DNA of 38,937 bases from JBELHJ01 sp042091495 (GCA_042091495.1 JBELHJ010000022.1:1-38937); one strand, 5' to 3'; shown: positions 16,648 through 25,732, counted from the stretch's first letter. Numbers and translations are program-made. Notes: generated by a model not told the origin, from the sequence alone.

Positions 16648-17607
16648 ATGAAATTACAAACCCAAGTTGTTGTAAGTAAAACACCTGGTAAACCTATTAG
16701 CTATCAATCAAAGGTTTTGATGATGGGCTCGTGTTTTGTTGAGCACATAGGGGATAAGTTAGATTTTTACCATTTTCAAGTTTTACAAAATCCTTTTGGT
16801 ATTATTTTTCATCCTGAAGCGTTTTTTTTAATTATTGAACGTGCTTTAAGTAATCAACTTTTTACCATTGACGATGTATTTGAATCCGATAGAGGGGTTT
16901 GGTCTTCTTATTATGCGCATTCAAATTTAAATCAATTAAACCCTGATGCACTTTTAGATGTATTGAATTCAAAACTAAGTGCATTAAAGACGAGTATTCA
17001 AGAGGGAACACACATGGTATTTAGTTATGGTACAGCTTGGGGTTACCGTTTAAAATCCAGTCATCAATTAGTTGCTAATTGCCATAAACAACCTCAAAAT
17101 CGTTTTCAAAAAACACTGCAATCTGTTGAGGATACCAAAAAAATCATTGAAAAGACGGTACAATTAATTCGTAATATCAATCCTGATATTGAAATGATTT
17201 TCACAGTATCTCCTGTAAGGCATACCAAAGATGGAATTGTAGAAAACTCTTTAAGTAAAGCCCACTTATTAACGGCAGTTCATTCAAATAACATAGAATT
17301 TAAAGGGCTGCATTATTTCCCTTCTTATGAAATTTTAATTGATCAGTTGCGGGATTACAGGTTTTATGAAGACGATATGATTCATCCTTCTAACCTTGCA
17401 GTAAACATTATATGGAATACATTTAAAGCGGCATGGCTTGATGACAGTTCATTTGATTTAATGTACAAAATTGAGGGTATTGAAAAGCGCCTAAATCACA
17501 AACCTTTTCAGCCAAATTCTGAGGCCCATATTAAATTTACAGAGTCTCTTAACCAAGAAATTTCCGAGTTACAAGCTCAATATCCTTTTGTAAGCTTTAA
17601 AAGGTAA
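16648..17607 (+). CDS. GSCFA domain protein
   Basis: This 319-residue cytoplasmic-looking protein has the GSCFA family signature MGSCFVEHIG at about 26-35. Further family motifs are NPFGIIFHPE, FSYGTAWGYR, FTVSPVRHTKDGI and YFPSYEILIDQLRDYRFYEDDMIHP. The Gly-Ser block and the late Asp/His pattern (DDMIHPS) resemble an SGNH/GDSL-like hydrolase, but no substrate is known to me. It is tightly coupled behind alaS. Its 3' end overlaps the convergent coaD gene by 11 bases. Confidence 0.9.
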   Translation: MKLQTQVVVSKTPGKPISYQSKVLMMGSCFVEHIGDKLDFYHFQVLQNPFGIIFHPEAFFLIIERALSNQLFTIDDVFESDRGVWSSYYAHSNLNQLNPDALLDVLNSKLSALKTSIQEGTHMVFSYGTAWGYRLKSSHQLVANCHKQPQNRFQKTLQSVEDTKKIIEKTVQLIRNINPDIEMIFTVSPVRHTKDGIVENSLSKAHLLTAVHSNNIEFKGLHYFPSYEILIDQLRDYRFYEDDMIHPSNLAVNIIWNTFKAAWLDDSSFDLMYKIEGIEKRLNHKPFQPNSEAHIKFTESLNQEISELQAQYPFVSFKR

Positions 17608-18049
17608 CAGCTTCAGGAACTAAATCGGTGTAATTACCACCATTTCGCATTACATCTCTAACAATTGATGAAGAAATGAATGCTGTTTTTGCTTCAGTTA
17701 GTAAAAAAACAGTTTCAATACCAGATAATAACTGGTTGGTATGTGCTATCGCCTTTTCAAATTCAAAATCTGCGGGGTTTCTTAATCCTCTTAAAATAAA
17801 ATTCGCTTCTACTTTTTCACAAAAAGATACAGTTAACCCTTCATAGGTTATCACTTTTACTCTCGCACTACTTTTAAATGTTGACTCAATGAAAGCTTTT
17901 CTTTGATCAGATGAAAACATATATTTTTTATCGGCATTGATACCTATAGCAATTATAATTTCATCGAAAATACCAAGACCTCGATTTATAATATCTACAT
18001 GACCTACGGTGATAGGATCAAAAGAACCTGGAAAAATTGCACGTTTCAT
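17597..18049 (-). CDS. coaD: Phosphopantetheine adenylyltransferase
   Basis: CoaD makes dephospho-CoA from 4'-phosphopantetheine and ATP, the penultimate step of coenzyme A synthesis. The 150-residue protein has the nucleotidyltransferase motif FPGSFDPITVGHVDII at about 6-21 and the second motif ISSSIVRDV near residue 125. Length is typical. It lies 18 bases downstream of ddl in the same direction. Confidence 0.97.
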   Translation of the reverse strand: MKRAIFPGSFDPITVGHVDIINRGLGIFDEIIIAIGINADKKYMFSSDQRKAFIESTFKSSARVKVITYEGLTVSFCEKVEANFILRGLRNPADFEFEKAIAHTNQLLSGIETVFLLTEAKTAFISSSIVRDVMRNGGNYTDLVPEAVTF

Positions 18050-18067
18050 AAAGTAAATTTAGTGATT

Positions 18068-19197
18068 TTATTTAAGGGCTTCTTTTATGGCATTTACAAA
18101 CAAATCTTTAAGACTTATACCAGCTATTTGCGCTTGTTGAGGTAAAATACTTTCATTAGTTAATCCAGGGACTGTATTAACTTCTAGTAGATAAGGGGTG
18201 TTGTTTACAAAAATAAACTCACTTCTACTAAATCCTTTTAATTTTAAAACTTGGTATATTTTCTTGGCAATAGAGCTAACTTCTTGACTTTGTGCTTCAG
18301 AAATTCTAGCAGGAGTAATTTCTTGAGATTTGCCTTCGTATTTTGCTTCATAATCAAAAAAGTCATTTTCACTAACAATTTCAGTTATAGGGAGTACGAT
18401 AATATCTCCATTATATGTAATGACGCCTACAGAAACTTCAGTGCCATCTAAAAACGACTCAATAATTACTTCATCATCTTCTTTAAATGCTGTCGCTATT
18501 GCATCAGGTAAATCTAATTTTTTATGCACTTTAGTTACGCCAAAACTACTTCCAGCTTTATTGGCTTTAACAAAGCAAGGCAGTCCAACTTGTTTAATAA
18601 TTTCGTCATTATTGATTGGGTCACCAGCATTTAAAAAATAGCTTTTAGCGGTCTTTATACCATAGGGTTTCAAAACACTTAAACATTCACGTTTACTAAA
18701 AGTAATCGCTGCTTGAAACATATTACAGCTTGTATGTGGGATGTTTAACATTTCAAGATAGCCTTGTATGTATCCATTTTCTCCTGGAGCACCATGAATG
18801 GCATTAAATACACAATCGAAAGTTATCTTAGAATCATTTATGGTNNNNNNNNNNNNNNNNNNNNNNNNNNNNNNNNNNNNNNNNNNNNNNNNNNNNNNNN
18901 NNNNNNNNNNNNNNNNNNNNNNNNNNNNNNNNNNNNNNNNNNNNCACCATGAATGGCATTAAATACACAATCGAAAGTTATCTTAGAATCATTTATGGTA
19001 ACAGAAAAATCATTTTTATCAATGGGGTATTCGTTATTAAGTTTATCAAAACCTATCCATTTGTCTTTAAAAATATGCACACGATACGGTGTAAAATCAC
19101 TTTCTAAAAGTGTGTTGTAGACTACATTTCCACTTGTTAAAGATATTTGATATTCACTTGAATATCCACCCATTATTATTGCAATATTTTGACTCAT
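18068..19197 (-). CDS. ddl: D-alanine--D-alanine ligase, split by an artificial assembly gap
   Basis: Ddl joins two D-Ala for peptidoglycan precursors. The N-terminal part (19197 down to the Ns) starts MSQNIAIIMGGYSSEYQISL and ends DCVFNAIHG. The C-terminal part resumes with HGAPGENGYIQGYLE and has the ATP-grasp motifs FVKANKAGSSFGV, RSEFI and LEVNTVPGLTNES. The 55 bases left of the Ns (18790-18844) are identical to the 55 right of them (18945-18999). Removing the 100 Ns and one copy leaves 975 bases, exactly 325 codons, giving an uninterrupted 324-residue Ddl of normal length. The gene is therefore almost certainly intact in the organism and not a pseudogene. It heads the ddl-coaD operon and is divergent from the PASTA gene. 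Confidence 0.93.
18790..18844. repeat. 55-base direct repeat, left contig end
   Basis: This is identical to 18945-18999 and abuts the N run. A duplicated end of this length is what unmerged contigs sharing a k-mer overlap look like. It is not a biological repeat. Confidence 0.9.
18845..18944. other. Assembly gap of 100 Ns
   Basis: There are exactly 100 Ns, the usual placeholder for unknown gap length. The identical flanks suggest the true gap length is negative (overlap of 55). Confidence 0.95.
18945..18999. repeat. 55-base direct repeat, right contig end
   Basis: This is the second copy of the 18790-18844 sequence, inside the N-terminal half of ddl. See that entry for interpretation. Confidence 0.9.
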
Positions 19198-19227
19198 TTA
19201 CACTAAAAAATATAATCTTTCGTTAGG

Positions 19228-19235
19228 CTAAAATA
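19228..19235 (-). promoter_or_regulatory. Possible -7 element of ddl
   Basis: On the minus strand TATTTTAG is one base from TAnnTTTG and is followed by CC. It lies 31 bases upstream of the ddl ATG. A similar TATTTTAGCC precedes the rhodanese gene at 33828. Confidence 0.35.
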
Positions 19236-19272
19236 CGTGTTTCATTCAAAACTAAAAACCTTTGAGTTTTTA

Positions 19273-19280
19273 TATATTTG
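19273..19280 (+). promoter_or_regulatory. -7 promoter element of the PASTA gene
   Basis: TATATTTG matches TAnnTTTG and ends 20 bases before the ATG at 19301, the same spacing seen for der and close to that for era and dsbD. Confidence 0.55.
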
Positions 19281-19300
19281 TCCAAATATAATTAGCTATT

Positions 19301-19858
19301 ATGCACTTGTTGTCATTTTTATTTAGTCGTTCGTTTTTTAAACAATTATTAATAGCTGCAGTAGCGCTTTTAGTATTTGTGTTTTTGACTTTAAAATGGT
19401 TAAAACATTCAACAAATCACGGCACTTTTATAACAGTTCCTGATATCACCGGCAAATCACTTGAAGTTGGTGCAATTGTAATACAAGACAACGATTTAAG
19501 AATGGAGGTGCAAGATTCTGCTAATTACAACCCTAACTATCCTAAGTTTGCAGTAATAGAACAATACCCAGAAGCGGGAACCTCTGTGAAATCAAAAAGA
19601 AAAATATATTTAACTATAAATCCTTCAGGATATAGAAAAGTGAGTATGCCAAATGTAGTTCGTCAGACATATAGGCAAGCGAAACCTACCGTTGAAGCTC
19701 TAGGCTTGGTAGTTGAAAACATTAGTTATGAAGACGATTTAGGAAAGGATGAGGTGATTAAAGTTTATCATAATGACAAACTTATAAATGCAGGTGATTT
19801 AATACCTCTAACTTCAAAAGTAGACTTTGTCCTAGGTAACGGAAAACGAAAAAAATAA
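19301..19858 (+). CDS. Membrane-anchored PASTA domain protein
   Basis: This 185-residue protein has a short N-terminus, a transmembrane helix at about 14-32 and two PASTA domains, at about 45-108 (VPDITGKSLEVGAIVI, PEAGTSVKSKRKIYLTI) and 113-182 (MPNVVRQTYRQAKPTVEALG). PASTA domains bind peptidoglycan or beta-lactam-like ligands in Gram-positive kinases and penicillin-binding proteins. Here there is no kinase or transpeptidase domain attached. Divergent placement from ddl fits a cell-wall role. It is followed after 22 bases by the pseudouridine synthase gene. Confidence 0.9.
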   Translation: MHLLSFLFSRSFFKQLLIAAVALLVFVFLTLKWLKHSTNHGTFITVPDITGKSLEVGAIVIQDNDLRMEVQDSANYNPNYPKFAVIEQYPEAGTSVKSKRKIYLTINPSGYRKVSMPNVVRQTYRQAKPTVEALGLVVENISYEDDLGKDEVIKVYHNDKLINAGDLIPLTSKVDFVLGNGKRKK

Positions 19859-19880
19859 ATCAGGCAGATAGCTTTACGGT

Positions 19881-20918
19881 ATGGATACCCCTTTAAATAA
19901 CGATAGTAACTTTGAATCTGACCTTCATGAGCATTTTACATTTATTGTTGAAAAAGGACAGCAACCTCTTCGTATAGATAAATATCTAATGAATTTTATT
20001 GAGAATGTTACACGCAGTAAAATTCAGACAGCTTCAAAAAACGGTGGTATTTTAGTTAATAATATTGCTGTAAAGTCTAATTATAAAGTGCGTCCTAATG
20101 ACCACATTAGAGTTTTATTCCAGCACCCAACTTATGAGCAATTATTGCAGCCAGAAAATATTCCACTAAACATTGTTTATGAAGATGACAGTGTCATTGT
20201 TGTTAACAAACCAGCAGGAATGGTGGTTCATCCAGGACATGGTAATTATTCAGGAACCTTGATCAATGCTTTGATTTATCATTTTGAACATTTACCAAAA
20301 AATTCCAATGACCGCCCCGGTTTAGTGCATCGTATTGACAAAGATACTTCAGGGCTGTTGGTGGTTGCGAAAACAGAACATGCCATGAATAATTTGGCTA
20401 AACAATTTTTTGATAAAAGTAGCGAACGTGAGTATGTTGCGCTTGTATGGGGGCATATAGATGAGGAGCAAGGAACTGTTGAAGGCGCTATAGGAAGGCA
20501 CCCCAAAAACAGATTACAGAATACTGTTTTTATTGGTGATGATGCAGAAAAGGGAAAAACTGCGGTCACCCATTATAAAGTTCTAGAGCGTTTAGGCTAT
20601 GTCACACTAGTTTCATGTAAACTTGAAACTGGAAGAACCCATCAGATTAGGGTTCATATGAAACATATCGGTCATACTTTATTTAATGATGAACGTTATG
20701 GAGGTAATCTAATTTTGAAAGGAACAACATTTTCCAAATACAAACAGTTTGTTGACAATTGTTTTAATGTTTTACCTAGGCAAGCACTTCATGCCAAGAC
20801 CCTGGGGTTTGAACACCCTGAGACAGGTAAGTTTATGCGCTTTTCTGCAAATCTGCCTCAAGATATGGTTACTTGCATTGATAAATGGCGTCATTATGCC
20901 AAGCATACAGATCTATAG
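19881..20918 (+). CDS. RluD-family 23S rRNA pseudouridine synthase
   Basis: This 345-residue protein has an S4 RNA-binding domain at about 30-80 (RIDKYLMNFIENVTRSKIQT) and an RluA/RluD-type catalytic domain with the signature HRIDKDTSGLLVVAKT, containing the catalytic Asp. It also has LETGRTHQIRVHM and LHAKTLGF. The enzyme isomerises uridines in RNA, most likely positions of the 23S rRNA helix 69 region as for RluD, though the exact site is inferred from family. It shares the plus-strand unit with the PASTA gene, a pairing with no obvious functional link. Confidence 0.93.
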   Translation: MDTPLNNDSNFESDLHEHFTFIVEKGQQPLRIDKYLMNFIENVTRSKIQTASKNGGILVNNIAVKSNYKVRPNDHIRVLFQHPTYEQLLQPENIPLNIVYEDDSVIVVNKPAGMVVHPGHGNYSGTLINALIYHFEHLPKNSNDRPGLVHRIDKDTSGLLVVAKTEHAMNNLAKQFFDKSSEREYVALVWGHIDEEQGTVEGAIGRHPKNRLQNTVFIGDDAEKGKTAVTHYKVLERLGYVTLVSCKLETGRTHQIRVHMKHIGHTLFNDERYGGNLILKGTTFSKYKQFVDNCFNVLPRQALHAKTLGFEHPETGKFMRFSANLPQDMVTCIDKWRHYAKHTDL

Positions 20919-21004
20919 TTCTTATAGGTTTATAGACAATTTTTATATCATAGGTTTTTCTTATTGTTTTTTCTTCATTAATTTCATAGCTCAATTGTAT
21001 ATTT

Positions 21005-21763
21005 ATGAAACTAGTTATATCGCCAGCTAAATCTTTAGATCTAGAATCTAAAATCCCAACAACCTCATTTTCAGAACCTTTATTTGCAGAGAAGTCTGCC
21101 GAGCTAAATGGTTTGTTAAAGAAAAAAACACCTTCAGAAATTTCAGCATTAATGCATATTTCTGATAAACTGGGCCAATTAAATTATGAGCGCAATCAAT
21201 CATGGAATTTACCTTTCAATCCAGGAAATGCCCGTCAGGCCATTTATACCTTTAGTGGTGATGTATATAAAGGTCTAGATGTTTACACCTTACCAGTAGA
21301 AAAAATAGCACTTATGCAGAATACAGTATTAATTCTTTCTGGTTTATATGGTGTCTTAAAACCATTAGATTTAATGCAAGCTTATCGTCTTGAAATGGGA
21401 ACCAAAATGTCTGTTGGTGACCACAAAAATCTTTACAGCTTCTGGAAACAATCTGTAACAGAGGTATTAAATAATTGTATTGCAGATGATGAAGTTTTTG
21501 TGAATTTGGCAAGTAACGAGTATTTTAAGGCTATTGATACTAAAGCGTTGAAAGTTCCAGTGATTAATATTGCTTTTAAAGAGTTTAAAAATGATACCTA
21601 CAAAACAATAGCTATATTTTCAAAGTTAGCTAGAGGCTTGATGACGCGTTACATCATTGATAACAATGCAAAGATAGTAGATGATTTGAAAGGATTTAAT
21701 ACTAATGGTTATGGTTTTAGTGAGCAAATGTCATCTTCAAATGAACTTGTTTTTACAAGATAA
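21005..21763 (+). CDS. yaaA: YaaA family peroxide stress protein
   Basis: This 252-residue YaaA/DUF328 protein starts with the family signature MKLVISPAKSLDLES. It also carries FSGDVYKGLDV, LSGLYGVLKPLDLMQAYRLEMGTKM and the late FSKLARGLMTRYII. YaaA in E. coli lowers intracellular free iron damage during hydrogen peroxide stress. It follows rluD by 86 bases and faces the pirin gene with 3 bases between the stops. Confidence 0.95.
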   Translation: MKLVISPAKSLDLESKIPTTSFSEPLFAEKSAELNGLLKKKTPSEISALMHISDKLGQLNYERNQSWNLPFNPGNARQAIYTFSGDVYKGLDVYTLPVEKIALMQNTVLILSGLYGVLKPLDLMQAYRLEMGTKMSVGDHKNLYSFWKQSVTEVLNNCIADDEVFVNLASNEYFKAIDTKALKVPVINIAFKEFKNDTYKTIAIFSKLARGLMTRYIIDNNAKIVDDLKGFNTNGYGFSEQMSSSNELVFTR

Positions 21764-21766
21764 TTC

Positions 21767-22630
21767 TTAATCAAAATCTTCTATTAATACACCCATTTTA
21801 CCCAGTTGTGCATCTTTTAGTGCTTCGAGAATTTCAGTTTGTGAATTCATAACAAACGGCCCATAAGAACTTAAACTTTCATTAATAGGTTGTCCTGACA
21901 AAACTATAAAACGAGTCCCTTCACTTAGTTCTAAATTCACTATATCAGAATCGTTATTATACCAAATTAAATCTTTAGTTTTAGCTTCAGTTCCATTTGT
22001 TTTAATACTTCCATTTAAAATATAAATAAGCATATTAAAATCTTTTGGAATAGTAATGGTGATGTTGTCGTTAGCATGAGTTTCACCACGAAGAAGTGTC
22101 TGATTACTATACGTTTTAGCAGGGCCATTTTTATTTTCAAAAGAACCAGCTACAACACCAATCTCAACGGCGCCTTTATGAACTTTTGGTGTGTCTTTAC
22201 ATGAAATGGGAAGATAATAGGGTGTTTCCATTTTATGAGTAGCAGGTGTATTTACCCAAAACTGAATAAATTCTTGTAAACCTCCCTCTTCAGCTATAGT
22301 TTTACTAGGTCTTTCACTGTGAGTAATCCCTTTGCCCGCATGCATCCATTGTGTTCCTCCTTTGGTGACAGTTGCTCTATTTCCTAGCGAATCTCTATGT
22401 TCAACAGCGCCTTCAAAAACAAACGTTACTGGTGAAAATCCTCTGTGAGGATGTGGTCCTACGCCAACATGCTTTTGTTGGTCACCTCCTTTCATTAGGC
22501 GTTTCCAATGATGAATCAGTAAAAAAGGGTCAATTTGATCAACGCCGTTTACAGGAAGTGGTTGATCTAAAATGTGTCCTCCCATATTCACTTTTTGTGC
22601 GGCAATTATTTTTTTAACAGATCTATACAT
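21767..22630 (-). CDS. Pirin family protein
   Basis: This 287-residue bicupin has the pirin metal site in its N-terminal cupin: H60 and H62 in PHPHRGF, and H104 and E106 in HAGKGITHSERP. Pirins bind iron, and some have quercetinase activity; others act as redox-linked regulators. The C-terminal cupin (about 170-287) ends LGKMGVLIEDFD and has no obvious metal site. The gene is convergent with yaaA and downstream of the vWA gene. Substrate and role here are unknown. Confidence 0.95.
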   Translation of the reverse strand: MYRSVKKIIAAQKVNMGGHILDQPLPVNGVDQIDPFLLIHHWKRLMKGGDQQKHVGVGPHPHRGFSPVTFVFEGAVEHRDSLGNRATVTKGGTQWMHAGKGITHSERPSKTIAEEGGLQEFIQFWVNTPATHKMETPYYLPISCKDTPKVHKGAVEIGVVAGSFENKNGPAKTYSNQTLLRGETHANDNITITIPKDFNMLIYILNGSIKTNGTEAKTKDLIWYNNDSDIVNLELSEGTRFIVLSGQPINESLSSYGPFVMNSQTEILEALKDAQLGKMGVLIEDFD

Positions 22631-22722
22631 GATCGTAACTATTATATGTCTAAATTAAGTGTCAATATGATAAAAATACAACAATAAATAGTAAATAAAA
22701 TCAACATTAGTTTTACTAATTA

Positions 22723-24561
22723 TTAATCTTTTTGCAATCTACTTTGATCTAGTAATTTTGTGCTGTTTACAAGCCTTATAAACTCTCCACGATATCCTAA
22801 TTCGTCTTCCCCTCTAGCGTGTTTTGCTAATAAAGTGATCTTATCCCAAGTGATATTTCCTTTATACTCAGAATCTCTAAGCAGCATTCCAAAACCAGCT
22901 ACAGCAGCAGAAAATCTAAAGTTGTTAGATGTAGAATTTATAACTGAAGGTCTCGCTTTTACTTCTTGCTCAAGTAGTTTGCTTTTTGAGGTTCCAGGTT
23001 GCTTATATCTTAATTTTAAAGTAACAAGATCTTTACTTTTTTTAGCATATTCATTGAGCTTTACATCCTGATACTTCAAATTTTGATCTAATTCTTTTTT
23101 AGGTGCCTTGGGAATAATTTCATAAAGTGCAGTTACCGTATGACCTGCTCCAATTTCTCCTGCATCTTTAGTATCATCTTCAAAATCTTCTTCATTTAAT
23201 AGTCTGTTTTCATAGCCAATAAGTCTATATTTTTCTACTTCAGCGGGGTTAAATTCCAATTGAAATTTAACATCTTTTGCTATGGTAAAAAAAGTACCTC
23301 CAAATTCATTAACTAATACTTTTTTAGCTTCAAGTAAATTATCAATATAAGCATAGTTTCCATTGCCTTTATTGGCAATAATTTCCATTTTATCATCTTT
23401 ATAATTTCCCATTCCAAATCCTAGAACAGAAATTCCAATACCTTTATCTCTATGATTTTCAACAAGTCGTAAAATGTCTCCATTACTACTTTGACCAACA
23501 TTAAAATCACCATCTGTAGCTAGTACTATTCTGTTATTACCATTGGTTATAAAGTTTTCCTCAGCTACTTTATAAGCTAATTTAAGACCAGCACCTCCTG
23601 CTGTAGATCCACCAGCTCTCAAATTATCTAATGCCTTTAGAATTTCTTCTTTTTCAGAGCAACTTGTTGAGGGGAGTACCAATCCAGAATTACCTGCATA
23701 TACTACAATGGCAACGCGGTCTTCAGGACGAAGTTTTTCTAGTAAAAGTTTTAAAGATGATTTTACGAGAGGTAATTTATTAGGATTGTTCATCGAACCT
23801 GAAACATCAAGTAAAAAAACAATGTTAGAATGAGGGACATCTTTCATATCTATAGTTTTACCTTTTAATCCAACATGTAATAAAAGGTGATTCTCGTTCC
23901 ATGGTGCATATGATAATTCTGTATTAATAGAAAAAGGCTTTTTCTTAGGAATTTTGTAATTATAATCGAAATAATTAATCATTTCTTCAACGCGAACAGC
24001 ATCAATTGGGGGCAAAGCGCCTCCATTTATATACCTTCTAATATTACTGTATGAAGCTCCATCTACATCTACTGAAAATGTAGATAATGGATTTAATGTT
24101 ACAGATTTAAAACCGTTTTCTTCAATGTTCGCATAGCTTTCTGTATTAGAATTTAAAGGAGGCATGTCATAAATATGTGATAAACCTCTATTACTAATAA
24201 TTTGATTTGGTCGCATACCGCCATTACCTGAAACAATTTTATTTAATGTACTTATGTTTTCTTCTAAATAAACTTTTAAATTTTTTTTGTCACTAACTGT
24301 TATTTGTTGCGCTTTATATCCCAAGAAACTAAATTGAAGAATAGCTGTTTTATCATTGGTTTCAATAGTGAATCTCCCATCAAAATCTGTATGTGTAATA
24401 ATGTTAGTATTTAAAACTTTTACTAACACACCAGGAATTGGGAGTTGATCTGTTTTTGAATATACAATTCCTTTAATAGTTTTTGCATAGCCAGAGGCAG
24501 TAAGCAGAAAAACAAGTATAAGGAATTGTGAAAGTTGAGATTTTAGAGCTTTTAAAGTCAT
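22723..24561 (-). CDS. von Willebrand factor A domain protein (YfbK type) with carboxypeptidase-regulatory-like domain
   Basis: This 612-residue exported protein has a signal peptide at about 1-26 and a CarboxypepD_reg-like beta sandwich at about 27-100 (IKGIVYSKTDQLPIPGVLVK, DFDGRFTIET, FSFLGYKAQQITV). The vWA-associated N-terminal domain follows (FSVDVDGASYSNIRRYINGG). The vWA domain begins at about 245 with the MIDAS motif DVSGS at 252-256 and ATDGDFNVG further on. A C-terminal DUF3520-type region ends at 612. Similar proteins are widespread in Bacteroidota and their function is not established; a protein-protein interaction role at the cell envelope is likely. It stands alone between pirin and the trp operon tail. 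Confidence 0.9.
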   Translation of the reverse strand: MTLKALKSQLSQFLILVFLLTASGYAKTIKGIVYSKTDQLPIPGVLVKVLNTNIITHTDFDGRFTIETNDKTAILQFSFLGYKAQQITVSDKKNLKVYLEENISTLNKIVSGNGGMRPNQIISNRGLSHIYDMPPLNSNTESYANIEENGFKSVTLNPLSTFSVDVDGASYSNIRRYINGGALPPIDAVRVEEMINYFDYNYKIPKKKPFSINTELSYAPWNENHLLLHVGLKGKTIDMKDVPHSNIVFLLDVSGSMNNPNKLPLVKSSLKLLLEKLRPEDRVAIVVYAGNSGLVLPSTSCSEKEEILKALDNLRAGGSTAGGAGLKLAYKVAEENFITNGNNRIVLATDGDFNVGQSSNGDILRLVENHRDKGIGISVLGFGMGNYKDDKMEIIANKGNGNYAYIDNLLEAKKVLVNEFGGTFFTIAKDVKFQLEFNPAEVEKYRLIGYENRLLNEEDFEDDTKDAGEIGAGHTVTALYEIIPKAPKKELDQNLKYQDVKLNEYAKKSKDLVTLKLRYKQPGTSKSKLLEQEVKARPSVINSTSNNFRFSAAVAGFGMLLRDSEYKGNITWDKITLLAKHARGEDELGYRGEFIRLVNSTKLLDQSRLQKD

Positions 24562-24612
24562 AATATTAGTTTTTTGAAAACAGAATCAAATGTTATGCCA
24601 AAAAAACTAACG

Positions 24613-24954
24613 TTATAATTTTTCAGATTTTGTCAAGGTCATTGTTCCCTCGATATTCTTGTAAACAAAAACAGACCATTGCTGTTTTGATTTGAGTTCA
24701 AAAATAATATGATAATTCATACCACTAACAACTTGTTGGCGTACAGCAATGATTTTACTGATATCTTCAGGATTTATATTTAACTGGTTAAGTGCAAATT
24801 GAAATGCAGGCTGAATGGTTTCATTCATTTCAGTAACTGACCAGCCACCAACAAGATTTTCCCTTTTTTTTGGGGCATCGTTACTCAAATTATACGGAGC
24901 TTTACATGAGAAAATTAGAGTAAAAAATACAATTGGAAGTAGTAATTTAAACAT
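24613..24954 (-). CDS. Small lipoprotein with cystatin-like domain
   Basis: The ATG at 24952-24954 gives a 113-residue lipoprotein: signal peptide MFKLLLPIVFFTLIFS and lipobox Cys17. A longer upstream reading would bury the signal peptide. The mature part resembles the cystatin fold in the order of its inhibitory elements: a GG pair at 36-37, the loop QVVSG at 74-78 (cystatin QxVxG) and a Trp at 93 in the place of the second hairpin loop. Cystatins inhibit papain-like cysteine proteases; whether this one does is inference from motifs. The gene begins 7 bases after the trpA stop and is co-directional, so it is probably the last gene of the trp transcript. Nothing links it to tryptophan synthesis. 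Confidence 0.75.
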   Translation of the reverse strand: MFKLLLPIVFFTLIFSCKAPYNLSNDAPKKRENLVGGWSVTEMNETIQPAFQFALNQLNINPEDISKIIAVRQQVVSGMNYHIIFELKSKQQWSVFVYKNIEGTMTLTKSEKL

Positions 24955-24961
24955 TAAGGGT

Positions 24962-25729
24962 TTACTTAGATGTAATGGTTTCAACGAATTTATTAATATT
25001 TTGAATGCCATTAATTTTTAAGTATTTGATAAAAGCACTTCCAATAATAGCACCTTTGGCATAGGTTGTAGCCGCATTGAAAGTATCATAATTACTAATT
25101 CCAAATCCTACAATTTGGGGATTGTTCAATTTTAAATTATTAATTCTTTTGAAATAATTTTCTTGAATATCTCCAAATTCTGATTTAGCTCCAGTTGTAC
25201 TTGCACTACTAACCATATAAATAAAACCATTAGAGACTTCATCAATATATCTTACTCTGCTCTCTGGAGTTTGAGGAGTAATTAGGAAAATGTTTTTTAA
25301 TTCATGGGAATCAAAAATTGATTTATAATTTTTATGATAAACATCAACTGGTAAGTCAGGAATAATTAAACCATCTATGCCAACGTCTTTACAAGATTTA
25401 CAAAAGGCTTCTACCCCATATTGAAATATTGGATTAAAATACCCCATAATAATTAGCGGTATTGTAACTTCATTTCTAATAGATTTTATTTGATCAAACA
25501 ACTTTTGGGTATGCATACCATTTTTTAAAGCTTGTGTTGAACTGTCCTGAATAGTTGGGCCATCTGCTAAAGGATCACTAAAAGGCATGCCTATCTCAAT
25601 CATATCTACTCCAGATTTTTCAAGAGCTTTAATGATTGGAACGGTGTCATCAAGATTTGGGAAACCAGCAGTAAAATATATGGAAATTAGTTTCTTGTTT
25701 TTTGCTAAAGCGCTATCAATTCGGTTCAT
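24962..25729 (-). CDS. trpA: Tryptophan synthase alpha subunit
   Basis: TrpA cleaves indole-3-glycerol phosphate to indole and glyceraldehyde 3-phosphate within the alpha2beta2 complex. The 255-residue TIM barrel shows YFTAGFPNLDD near the N-terminus, the catalytic Glu in DMIEIGMPFSDPLADGP, the second catalytic Asp region GIDGLIIPDLPVD and the phosphate-binding VGFGISNYD and GAIIGSAFIKY. The ATG follows trpB by 3 bases. Confidence 0.97.
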   Translation of the reverse strand: MNRIDSALAKNKKLISIYFTAGFPNLDDTVPIIKALEKSGVDMIEIGMPFSDPLADGPTIQDSSTQALKNGMHTQKLFDQIKSIRNEVTIPLIIMGYFNPIFQYGVEAFCKSCKDVGIDGLIIPDLPVDVYHKNYKSIFDSHELKNIFLITPQTPESRVRYIDEVSNGFIYMVSSASTTGAKSEFGDIQENYFKRINNLKLNNPQIVGFGISNYDTFNAATTYAKGAIIGSAFIKYLKINGIQNINKFVETITSK

Positions 25730-25732
25730 TTA

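Noticed and set aside
18764..18952. A plus-strand reading frame across the N gap
   Set aside because: It consists largely of unknown bases and lies antisense to ddl.
22690..22735. ATTAGT-TTT-ACTAAT hairpin between the vWA and pirin genes
   Set aside because: The stem is short, all-AT except for one pair type, and has no adjoining T-run, so it is expected by chance in such AT-rich DNA.
24955..25011. A longer start for the cystatin-like lipoprotein overlapping trpA
   Set aside because: It would put 19 residues in front of a clear lipoprotein signal peptide.
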